NCBI GenBank assembly: GCA_903933475.1
Contig: CAIZKE010000019.1
Location: forward strand, 1-12,179
DNA: 12,179 nt
From: an uncultured Alphaproteobacteria bacterium
GTDB lineage: Bacteria > Pseudomonadota > Alphaproteobacteria > Caulobacterales > Caulobacteraceae
Reading direction: 5' to 3'
Shown in pieces: positions 1 through 6,662 of this stretch (its first letter is position 1; the number at the start of each line of letters is the position of its first letter). The translations under genes were made by a program, and so were the position numbers. Under the pieces are notes generated by a model, which worked only from the letters and a program-made list of their open reading frames with translations, did no database searches and had not been told where the DNA came from.

Positions 1-1449
1 CTCGAACAGCATGTCGAGATTGTCATCGGCGATCAGCTGGGCGGCCTCGCGGTCAGTGATGTCCTTGTGCCAGCGGAAGCCATCAACCCACTGGGTGATC
101 TGCTTCTGGGTGGGGTCTTCCTCGCCCTGGTACCAGGAGTAGCAGAACACCTCGAACCGGCTGCGGTCATAGTGCTCGAAGAGGGGCAGGGCGAAGTAGG
201 CCACCGGGTGGCCGCGCAGGTCCGAGGACATGTAGCCCACCCGGATCTTCCCGCCGGGCGCCCGCGGCACCGGGTGGTTGATGGGCCGCCGGACGGCAGC
301 GGCGTCGGCCAGCCGGCCCCAGATGCGATGCTGCTCGACCAGCTCCAGGCGGTCCTCCTCTGTGCGCACGCGGGCGAGGTGGGCCATGAGGGCCGTGTGG
401 CGTCCGGCCTCGGCCCAGGTGCGCCCGACCTTGGAGAAGCTGCCGAGGGCTTCGAGCCGGTCATAGTCGGCGACGCGGACCAGGAGCTCGTAGATGACCT
501 TCAGGTTGCCGGGGGTCAGCTCGGCCTGGTCGAGGACCTCAACCATGGTGCGGTAGGCGGTCTCGAGGTTGCCGCCCTCGTCACCGGTCCGGTCCCGACC
601 CAGGCTCTCGGCATAGGTGATGCGGTAGTCGACATTGTCGGGTGCCAATTCGATGGCCCGGCGGAAGTGTTCATTGGCCCGGGCGCGGTCGTAGTCGGTC
701 AGGGCACCGGCCAGCTGGAAGTGCAGCCAGGCGGCGTCCGGCGTGACCTTGAGCATGTCGAGCATGAGCTGCTCGGCCTCGCGCATGCGGCCGGACCGGC
801 GGAGCATGGACAGCCGCGCCTCCTGCAGGCGGGCGTCGCCAGGGCAGGCCTTGAGACCCCGGTCCAGGGCCTCGAGCCCCTCCACCGGACCGCGGGCGTC
901 GGAGGCCGCAGCGGACAGGTCGAGCCAGGCATCCGCCATGTCCGGCTTCATCCGGGTGGCGAGGTTCAGCCGCTGGATGGCCTTGTCGAAGTCCTTGGCG
1001 AACCAGTGGGCCCGTCCCAGCTGGCGCTGGTGCTCGGCGTTGGAGGGCGCGCTGCGGACCAGCTGCGAGAAGACCTTGATAGCCCGGGTGTCGCGGGCGT
1101 CGTTGAAGACATTGCCGAGGTTCTGCTGGATGGCGTCGCTGCGGGGGCTGAGCCGGGCGGCCTTCTCCAGGGCCTCGATCGCCTCCGGATAGCGCTTCAG
1201 GCGACGCAGGGCGACGCCAAGGATGTTCCACAGCTCCGGGTCCCGGGGGTGCCGTTCCACCGCCCTGCGCCCGACAGACTCGGCCTGGGCATAGTCGCGG
1301 TCGCGCACCAGTATCGCGCCGAAGTTCCGGTAGACCGCCGCCGGGGCGTCGGGATCAGAGTTGAGCTGGTCCGCTGTGAGCCGCTTGCCCTCGTCGCCCC
1401 GCCCGGCCTGGAAGGCGGCTTCGGCTTCAGCGAATCGGTTGGCGGACAT
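1..1449 (-). CDS. TPR protein with O-GlcNAc-transferase-type (Glyco_transf_41) domain, C-terminus outside window
   Basis: An open frame of 483 codons runs from an ATG at 1449 to the window edge without a stop. GGAG lies 5 bases before the start. Residues about 38-270 form a series of TPRs spaced roughly 34 residues apart, with signatures such as ELWNILGVALRRLKRYPEAI at 72-91. After a linker (about 285-400), the stretch from K401 contains IRVGYMSSDLRGHPVAYF, followed by LFEH and FEVFCYS. This matches the start of the catalytic region of OGT/SPINDLY-type glycosyltransferases; His414 falls where human OGT has its active-site His498 (alignment by memory). The family transfers a sugar from a nucleotide-sugar to protein Ser/Thr, and bacterial members often modify surface proteins. 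The sugar-nucleotide-binding part lies outside the window, so activity cannot be judged. No signal peptide or membrane segment is visible, so it is probably cytoplasmic. It has its own promoter, divergent from the phosphate cluster. Family assignment is confident; substrate is unknown. Confidence 0.88.
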   Translation of the reverse strand, partial: MSANRFAEAEAAFQAGRGDEGKRLTADQLNSDPDAPAAVYRNFGAILVRDRDYAQAESVGRRAVERHPRDPELWNILGVALRRLKRYPEAIEALEKAARLSPRSDAIQQNLGNVFNDARDTRAIKVFSQLVRSAPSNAEHQRQLGRAHWFAKDFDKAIQRLNLATRMKPDMADAWLDLSAAASDARGPVEGLEALDRGLKACPGDARLQEARLSMLRRSGRMREAEQLMLDMLKVTPDAAWLHFQLAGALTDYDRARANEHFRRAIELAPDNVDYRITYAESLGRDRTGDEGGNLETAYRTMVEVLDQAELTPGNLKVIYELLVRVADYDRLEALGSFSKVGRTWAEAGRHTALMAHLARVRTEEDRLELVEQHRIWGRLADAAAVRRPINHPVPRAPGGKIRVGYMSSDLRGHPVAYFALPLFEHYDRSRFEVFCYSWYQGEEDPTQKQITQWVDGFRWHKDITDREAAQLIADDNLDMLFE

Positions 1450-1493
1450 GGAGGCTCCGGAAGGGTCGGCCCAGGGGGCCGGAGTGGGGAGCC

Positions 1494-1522
1494 AATCTAG
1501 GCCGGGCCGGTGCCTGCGACAA
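1494..1522 (-). promoter_or_regulatory. Housekeeping-type promoter of the TPR/glycosyltransferase gene
   Basis: On the minus strand, TTGTCGC (1522-1516) is followed after 14 bases by CCTAGATT (1501-1494). The Caulobacter sigma-73 consensus is TTGACGS, 10-14 bases, GCTANAWC, so the matches are 6 of 7 and 6 of 8 with allowed spacing. Transcription would start near 1487, giving a leader of about 38 bases. Predicted from the motif only. Confidence 0.5.
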
Positions 1523-1575
1523 TCGCCGGCAGGCTATCGTACCGCCGTGCCCCCTCGGAGGTGGATATCTCCCGA

Positions 1576-1604
1576 CTGTCATCAAATCGTCACTCAAACG
1601 TCAT
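1576..1604 (+). promoter_or_regulatory. Pho box (PhoB-binding site), three half-sites, upstream of phoR
   Basis: Three heptamers lie exactly 11 bases apart: CTGTCAT (1576-1582), TCGTCAC (1587-1593) and ACGTCAT (1598-1604). The 4-base spacers are CAAA and TCAA, against a GC-rich background. This is the layout of a Pho box: direct CTGTCAT-like repeats with an 11-base pitch and A/T-rich spacers, each pair binding a PhoB dimer. The first half-site matches the consensus exactly. The orientation points to phoR, and no TTGACG-like -35 element is present at the expected distance, which fits a PhoB-dependent promoter. Confidence 0.82.
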
Positions 1605-1617
1605 ACTGGCCGCGCCT

Positions 1618-1625
1618 GATAAGAC
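1618..1625 (+). promoter_or_regulatory. Candidate -10 element of the phoR promoter
   Basis: GATAAGAC matches 6 of 8 positions of the Caulobacter -10 consensus GCTANAWC and begins 13 bases after the last Pho half-site. Transcription would start near 1632, about 17 bases before the proposed GTG start. Motif-based only. Confidence 0.4.
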
Positions 1626-1648
1626 TTTGGTCCTTAACCGTAGACTCA

Positions 1649-3040
1649 GTGCCTCAAGACTCGCCCACCGCAAATCCTGCCACCTTCCCGGTCACCGCCC
1701 TTACTGTTGCGGCGGTCCTGATGGCGCTTGCCGGGGTGTGGGCGCTGGCCGGCAAGGACGCCCCCGATCTTGGCCTCGTCCTGATCGCCGGCGCCGCGGG
1801 CGCGGCCTATGCTGCCCGTCAGGTCCGCTTCCCAAAGGCGCTGCAGCGTGACCCCGGGCCGGACCCCAGTACCCAGCAGGCCCTCGAACGCGCCGAGGCC
1901 CAGGTCTCGGTCCTGCTCGATGCTGGACCGGACCCGCTGCTGGTGATCTCCGGTCGGGAACCCGATGACCTCAGTACCCTCCGGATCGAGCGCGCCAACG
2001 CCGCCGCCCGGAGCCTCTTCCGGATCACGGGCCCACCGGCCCTCCTGGTTTCCGCCCTGAGGGACCCGGAGGTCCTCTCCGCCGTCGACGAGGCGCTCTT
2101 CGGCGGTGTCGAGGCCCGTTGCGCCTTCACCTCGGGGGCCGCCCAGGAACGCAGCTTCCAGGTCCTGGCCCGGCCCCTGTCGGTCCAGGACGACGCCTTG
2201 AGTCGGGCCGTTCTGGTGTTCCGGGACGAGACCGACCAGCGTCGGGCCGAGCGCACCCGCGCCGACTTTCTTGCCAATGCCAGCCATGAGCTGCGCACGC
2301 CCCTGGCCTCGCTGAGCGGCTTCATCGAGACCCTGAGCGGACACGCGCGGGAGGACCGGGAGGCGCAGGATCGCTTCCTCGGGATCATGCGCAACCAGGC
2401 CGAGCGGATGGGCCGCCTGATCGACGACCTCCTCTCATTGAGCCGGATCGAGCTCAATGAGCACGTGGCGCCGCGCGGACAGACCGACCTCGCCCTGGCC
2501 GCCGCCGACGTGGTCGACGCCCTCGGACCTCAGGCGAAGGTGCGCGGCGTAGGTCTGGAAGCCACCCTGCCGGCGGCCGGCGAGGCCGTGATCTGCGGCG
2601 ATCGCGACCAGATCGTCCAAGTGATCCAGAACCTCACCGACAACGCACTCAAGTACGCGCCACCTGGAAGTGCGGCAAAGGTGGAGGTCCGCCCGAATGT
2701 CAGCCGCGAGGCTTCCCAGGTACCCGTCCTCGAGGACGCGGCGCGCCTGACCCTGGTGAGCCCGGATGCCCTACCGCCCACCTTCATGATGATCCGGGTC
2801 CGGGACGAGGGCCCGGGGATGGACCGCGAACACCTGCCCCGGTTGGCTGAGCGGTTCTACCGCGTGGAGGGCCAGAAGAGCGGAGAGCGCCCGGGGACGG
2901 GACTGGGCCTTTCCATCGTCAAACACATCGTCAACCGGCATCACGGCGTGCTGACGGTGGAGAGCGCCCCCGGACGGGGCACTGTCTTCACGGTCCTGCT
3001 CCCGGCAAGCCTCACTGTCACAGAAGTTTCACAATCATGA
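1649..3040 (+). CDS. phoR: Phosphate regulon sensor histidine kinase PhoR
   Basis: A 463-residue membrane sensor kinase that phosphorylates PhoB when phosphate is scarce and reverses this when it is plentiful. Two hydrophobic segments (about 13-34 and 40-57) are followed by a PAS-like region (about 85-195). The HisKA motif is FLANASHELRTPLASLSGF, with phosphoacceptor His213. The ATPase domain shows the N-box QNLTDNALKYAPPG (327-340), G1 box DEGPG (386-390) and G2 box GTGLGLS (416-422). About 25 more residues than in E. coli PhoR lie between the N-box and G1. The GTG at 1649 was chosen because the open frame continues upstream to 1361 through the Pho box and the divergent gene, and no ATG, GTG or TTG lies in frame between the Pho box and 1649. 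No clear Shine-Dalgarno precedes it. The next in-frame ATG (1721) would cut the first membrane helix. Function is confident; the start is moderately so. Confidence 0.93.
   Translation: MPQDSPTANPATFPVTALTVAAVLMALAGVWALAGKDAPDLGLVLIAGAAGAAYAARQVRFPKALQRDPGPDPSTQQALERAEAQVSVLLDAGPDPLLVISGREPDDLSTLRIERANAAARSLFRITGPPALLVSALRDPEVLSAVDEALFGGVEARCAFTSGAAQERSFQVLARPLSVQDDALSRAVLVFRDETDQRRAERTRADFLANASHELRTPLASLSGFIETLSGHAREDREAQDRFLGIMRNQAERMGRLIDDLLSLSRIELNEHVAPRGQTDLALAAADVVDALGPQAKVRGVGLEATLPAAGEAVICGDRDQIVQVIQNLTDNALKYAPPGSAAKVEVRPNVSREASQVPVLEDAARLTLVSPDALPPTFMMIRVRDEGPGMDREHLPRLAERFYRVEGQKSGERPGTGLGLSIVKHIVNRHHGVLTVESAPGRGTVFTVLLPASLTVTEVSQS
3015..3032 (+). promoter_or_regulatory. Pho box upstream of pstC, overlapping the 3' end of phoR
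   Basis: CTGTCAC (3015-3021), AGAA, GTTTCAC (3026-3032): two half-sites with the 11-base pitch of a Pho box. They lie within the last codons of phoR, whose stop is at 3038-3040. A third position in phase (3037-3043, ATGACCT) is a poor match. A weak -10 candidate, GCTAGGTG at 3048-3055, lies 15 bases downstream. The site would let phosphate starvation raise the transporter genes separately from phoR. Confidence 0.75.
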
Positions 3041-3051
3041 CCTACGGGCTA

Positions 3052-3071
3052 GGTGACGCCTTCGGGCGACC
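3052..3071 (+). other. UUCG-tetraloop hairpin in the phoR-pstC gap
   Basis: CGCC (3057-3060) and GGCG (3065-3068) enclose TTCG, giving the very stable C(UUCG)G loop. GGT (3052-3054) can pair with ACC (3069-3071) across a two-base bulge. No T-run follows, so it does not look like an intrinsic terminator. If transcription starts from the pstC Pho box near 3062, the hairpin would be whole only in read-through RNA from phoR. It may be a processing or stability element. Confidence 0.4.
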
Positions 3072-3131
3072 AGGTGAACACCGCAGCGCCGTCATGAACG
3101 CCGCTCTCGTTGAAGGGACTTCTGCAAATCC

Positions 3132-4574
3132 ATGCTGACGGGTCTCGCCCTCCTGGTGCTCGCCGCCTTCTCCGGCGCGGTCTTCTGGGCCGCTAGCCGG
3201 CGTGCGGCGGGACTGGTCCGGTCGCCTGCTACGCCGGTCAATTCCCTGCCCTTCCACCATGGGGCCTATGCCGCCGTCTGGACCGCTGTGCCGGCCGCCC
3301 TGGTGCTGCTTGTCGCCGGCCTGTTCGGCAACTCGGTGGAGACGGCCCTGGTCAGGGCCCAGCTGCCGGCGGCTGTCCAGGCCCTCGAGGCCTCCGACCG
3401 TCAGGTCTTCCTGGATGACGCCCTGGCCGTGGCCCGGGGCGGCTCCCGCAGCGAGACCCCCTATTCCCCCGATCTCGAGGCGGCCCTCAAGGCGACGGCC
3501 TCGGAGGCCCGCGCCATCGACCTCCGGATTCGGCTGATCGGCCTCGGTTCCGCAGTGGTCCTGGCCCTGGCCGGGGCCGCCTGGGGCCTGTCCCGGATCC
3601 GCGCACCCTTCAGGGCCCGTGCGGGGGTCGAGAAGTGGATCCAGGCCCTGCTGCTCTTCTGCTCGGTGACCGCCGTCTTCACGACCGTGGGCATTGTCGC
3701 CTCCCTCGTCTGGGAAAGCTGGCGCTTCTTCCAGGCCGTTCCACCCCTGGCCTTCCTGTTTGGAATGGAGTGGGACCCCCAGAGCGCCATGTATGCGGAC
3801 CAGGTGGTCTCAGAGGGCGCCTTCGGGGCGATTCCGCTCTTCGCCGGTACCTTCCTGATCATGTTGATCGCCATGACGGTTGCCGCCCCGGTGGGACTGT
3901 TCGCTGCGATCTACCTGTCGGAATACGCCTCGGCGACGAGCCGGGCCATCATCAAGCCCCTTCTTGAGATCCTCGCGGGGGTGCCCACCGTCGTTTATGG
4001 ATTTTTCGCCGCCCTGACCGTCGGGCCCCTGTTCCGGTCCGGCTTCAACGCCATTGGCGCCATGCTGGTCGGCGGCCCCCTCAACGACCTCGGCCTCTAC
4101 CTGGGCGAGGTCCAGAACCAGATGGCCCTGGTGGCGGGTGTTGTGATGGGGGTCATGCTGATCCCCTTCGTCTCCTCGCTCTCGGATGACATCATCAATG
4201 CCGTGCCACAGTCCCTGAGGGACGGCAGCCTGGCCATGGGCGCCACCCGGTCGGAAACCATCCGCAAGGTGGTCCTGCCCGCGGCCCTGCCGGGCATCAT
4301 GGCGGCCATGTTGCTGGCGGTCTCCCGCGCGGTGGGCGAGACCATGATCGTGACCATGGCTGCTGGCCTCCAGGCCCGGGCGACCTTCAACCCCCTCGAG
4401 ACCGTCACCACGGTCACCGTCCAGATCGTCACCCTGCTGACCGGGGACCAGGAGTTCGACAGTCCCCGGACCCTGTCGGCCTTCGGCCTGGGCCTGACCC
4501 TGTTCGTCGTGACCCTGCTCCTGAACGTGATCGCCCTGCGGATCGTCCAGAAATACCAGGAACAGTATGACTGA
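3132..4574 (+). CDS. pstC: Phosphate ABC transporter permease PstC (extended N-terminus)
   Basis: One of the two membrane subunits of the high-affinity phosphate importer. The 480 residues compare with 319 in E. coli. The extra N-terminal part has hydrophobic helices at about 2-22, 47-66 and 135-153, with a soluble stretch (about 67-134) between the second and third. The permease core begins near 168 and contains IYLSEYA (260-266), LAGVPTVVYGFFA (281-293) and the EAA loop contacting PstB, DGSLAMGATRSETIRKVVLP (364-383). GETMIVTMAAG (402-412) is typical of PstC. Such extended forms are common in alphaproteobacteria. The ATG at 3132 has only a distant GAAGGGA (3112-3118), and a 14-codon leader ORF overlaps it. 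The gene's last 8 bases overlap pstA, which indicates translational coupling. A Pho box lies about 100 bases upstream. The binding protein gene pstS, often next to pstC elsewhere, is absent here. Confidence 0.93.
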   Translation: MLTGLALLVLAAFSGAVFWAASRRAAGLVRSPATPVNSLPFHHGAYAAVWTAVPAALVLLVAGLFGNSVETALVRAQLPAAVQALEASDRQVFLDDALAVARGGSRSETPYSPDLEAALKATASEARAIDLRIRLIGLGSAVVLALAGAAWGLSRIRAPFRARAGVEKWIQALLLFCSVTAVFTTVGIVASLVWESWRFFQAVPPLAFLFGMEWDPQSAMYADQVVSEGAFGAIPLFAGTFLIMLIAMTVAAPVGLFAAIYLSEYASATSRAIIKPLLEILAGVPTVVYGFFAALTVGPLFRSGFNAIGAMLVGGPLNDLGLYLGEVQNQMALVAGVVMGVMLIPFVSSLSDDIINAVPQSLRDGSLAMGATRSETIRKVVLPAALPGIMAAMLLAVSRAVGETMIVTMAAGLQARATFNPLETVTTVTVQIVTLLTGDQEFDSPRTLSAFGLGLTLFVVTLLLNVIALRIVQKYQEQYD

Positions 4575-5853
4575 GCCTCGCCCCTCCCGCGAAGACCTCA
4601 AGGCCACGGTGGCCCGCCGGCTGAAGGCGCGCAATGCCGCCGAACGCCGGTTCCGGCTCTATGGCCAGGTCGCCATCGCCCTCGCCCTCGGCTTCCTGGT
4701 CCTGCTGCTCGGCCGTATCGTCCAGCAGGGCTGGTCAACCTTCATCGACTACCGGCTCACCGCCCAGGTCTACCTGGATCCCTCACGGATCGACCGGACG
4801 GATCCCGGGGGTGCCAACTACGACCTGCTCATCGCCGAACAGCTCCTGAAGCGGATTGGCGTGGCCGACGACGAGAACGGGACCCGCAGCGACGCCATGA
4901 AGGACCTGGTGTCCGGCGACATGGGCTTCCAGGTCCTCGACCGGGTGAAGGCTGATCCGACCCTGATCGGCCGCACGCTGACGGTCTCCGCCCCCCTGAG
5001 GGCGGATGCGGGCCTCTACTTCAAGGGCCAGGTCAAGCGGTCCACCTCCGAGGATGAACGCGCCCTGAGCGATGCCCAGATCGACTGGCTCGATAAGATG
5101 CGCGCCGGCGGGCTGGTGGCCTCCGGCTTCAACACGACCTTCTTCACCCGGTCGGACTCCACCGAGCCGGAGCAGGCCGGGGTCCTGGGCGCCGTCGTCG
5201 GATCTACCCTGATGCTGATACTGACAGCCGCCCTCGCCATTCCGATCGGCGTCCTGGCGGCCACATTCCTCGAGGAATTCGCTCCCAAGAACCGGTGGAC
5301 CGACATCGTCGAGGTGAACATCAACAACCTGGCTGCGGTTCCCTCCATCGTCTACGGCCTCCTCGGCCTGGCGGTGTTCATCAACTGGATGAACGTACCG
5401 CGCTCCTCGCCCCTGGTAGGGGGGCTGGTGCTGGCCCTGATGGCCCTGCCGACAGTGATCATTGCCACGCGTTCGTCCCTCAAGGCCGTCCCCCCTTCGA
5501 TCCGCGAGGCCGCCCTGGCCCTCGGCGCCTCCCGGACCCAGACCGTTTTCCACCATGTCCTGCCCCTCGCCCTGCCGGGGGTCATGACCGGCTCCATCCT
5601 CTCCCTGGCCCACGCCCTGGGCGAGACCGCGCCTCTCCTGATGGTCGGCATGGTGTCGTTCGTTCCCGGCGTCCCGGACTCCCTGACCTCCGCCAGCACC
5701 GTCCTGCCCGTCCAGATCTTCATCTGGGAGAACGCCTCGGAGCGGGCCTTCCACGAGCGCACGGCTGCCGCCATCATGGTGCTGCTGGCCTTCATGATCC
5801 TGATGAACCTTGCCGCCGTCCTCCTGAGGCGGCGGTTCGAACGCCGTTGGTGA
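4567..5853 (+). CDS. pstA: Phosphate ABC transporter permease PstA (with DUF3333-type N-terminal domain)
   Basis: The partner permease of PstC in the inner membrane. The 428 residues exceed E. coli PstA (296). A basic cytoplasmic N-terminus (1-31) and a first membrane helix (about 32-50) lead to a large soluble segment (about 51-205), probably periplasmic and corresponding to the DUF3333 domain seen in alphaproteobacterial PstA. The core from about 206 has the usual helices. VNINNLAAVPSIVYGLLGL (250-268) is the family signature, and the EAA loop is REAALALGASRTQTVFHHVL (313-332), followed by P333. HALGETAPLLMVG (349-361) is also typical. Translation starts inside the pstC 3' end, with an ATG overlapping the pstC stop, so the two subunits are probably made in step. 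pstB begins 4 bases after its stop. Confidence 0.93.
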   Translation: MTEPRPSREDLKATVARRLKARNAAERRFRLYGQVAIALALGFLVLLLGRIVQQGWSTFIDYRLTAQVYLDPSRIDRTDPGGANYDLLIAEQLLKRIGVADDENGTRSDAMKDLVSGDMGFQVLDRVKADPTLIGRTLTVSAPLRADAGLYFKGQVKRSTSEDERALSDAQIDWLDKMRAGGLVASGFNTTFFTRSDSTEPEQAGVLGAVVGSTLMLILTAALAIPIGVLAATFLEEFAPKNRWTDIVEVNINNLAAVPSIVYGLLGLAVFINWMNVPRSSPLVGGLVLALMALPTVIIATRSSLKAVPPSIREAALALGASRTQTVFHHVLPLALPGVMTGSILSLAHALGETAPLLMVGMVSFVPGVPDSLTSASTVLPVQIFIWENASERAFHERTAAAIMVLLAFMILMNLAAVLLRRRFERRW

Positions 5854-5857
5854 CCCG

Positions 5858-6652
5858 ATGACAGACGTCCAGACCAGCCCGCCCCCCGCCGAGGTGGCGA
5901 CGCGTATCTCCGCCCGCGGCGTGCGGGTCTTCTATGGCGACAAGCAGGCCCTGTTCGATGTCGACCTCGACGTTCCCGACCGCGCCGTCACCGCCCTGAT
6001 CGGTCCCTCCGGCTGCGGGAAGTCCACCTTCCTGCGCTGCATCAACCGGATGAACGACACCATCCCGGGCGCCCGGGTCGAGGGCAGTATCCTGCTCGAC
6101 GGCGAGGACGTGAACGACCGCGACCTCGACCCGGTCCTGCTCCGGGCCCGGGTCGGCATGGTCTTCCAGAAGCCGAACCCCTTTCCCAAGACCATCTTCG
6201 AGAACGTGGCCTACGGGCCGCGGATCCATGGTCTCGCCACCTCCAAGTCCGAGCTTGACGACGTGGTGGAGCAGGCACTGAAGCGGGCCGGGCTCTGGAA
6301 GGAAGTCTCCGACCGGCTGGACCAGCCCGGCACGGGCCTGTCCGGCGGTCAGCAGCAGAGGCTGGTGATCGCCCGGGCCATCGCCATCAATCCGGAAGTG
6401 ATCCTCATGGACGAGCCCTGCTCGGCCCTGGACCCGATCGCCACCGCACGGATCGAAGAGCTGATCGACGAGCTCCGGGCCCAGTACTGCATCGTCATCG
6501 TGACCCACTCCATGGCCCAGGCGGCGCGGGTGTCGCAGCGCACGGCCTTCTTCCACATGGGAAAGTTGGTCGAGACGGGCCTGACCAGCGATATCTTCAC
6601 ACGTCCGGGGGACTCCCGAACCCAGGACTACATCACCGGCCGCTTCGGCTAA
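5858..6652 (+). CDS. pstB: Phosphate ABC transporter ATP-binding protein PstB
   Basis: The cytoplasmic ATPase that powers phosphate import through PstC and PstA. At 264 residues it has the usual family length. Walker A is GPSGCGKST (49-57), the Q-loop is VFQKPNPFP with Gln104, the signature is LSGGQQQR (161-168), Walker B is VILMDEP (181-187) followed by the D-loop SALD (189-192), and the H-loop His is 217 in VTHSM. VFQKPNPFPKTIFENVAYG is characteristic of PstB as opposed to other ABC ATPases. Every catalytic element is intact. The ATG sits 4 bases after the pstA stop with a poor Shine-Dalgarno, which suggests coupling to upstream translation. phoU follows after 10 bases. Confidence 0.96.
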   Translation: MTDVQTSPPPAEVATRISARGVRVFYGDKQALFDVDLDVPDRAVTALIGPSGCGKSTFLRCINRMNDTIPGARVEGSILLDGEDVNDRDLDPVLLRARVGMVFQKPNPFPKTIFENVAYGPRIHGLATSKSELDDVVEQALKRAGLWKEVSDRLDQPGTGLSGGQQQRLVIARAIAINPEVILMDEPCSALDPIATARIEELIDELRAQYCIVIVTHSMAQAARVSQRTAFFHMGKLVETGLTSDIFTRPGDSRTQDYITGRFG

Positions 6653-6662
6653 GGACGCGCTC

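Noticed and set aside
67..1500. Long plus-strand frame (477 codons) opposite the TPR/glycosyltransferase gene
   Set aside because: Antisense shadow in GC-rich DNA. The minus strand encodes recognisable TPR and OGT motifs, while this frame has valine/glycine-rich sequence with no family resemblance.
1512..1534. Inverted repeat GCCTGC ... GCAGGC in the TPR/phoR intergenic region
   Set aside because: Only a 6-base stem with an 11-base loop and no T-run. It overlaps the -35 of the TPR promoter and could be an operator, but there is too little to support a call.
1361..1648. N-terminal extension of PhoR to an ATG at 1361
   Set aside because: It would overlap the divergent gene by almost 90 bases and run through that gene's promoter and the Pho box. 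The extra residues have no kinase-like content.
3810..4634. Minus-strand frame (274 codons) opposite pstC, and similar ones opposite pstA and pstB
   Set aside because: Glycine, histidine and glutamine-rich translations with no family resemblance, fully covered by well-conserved transporter genes.
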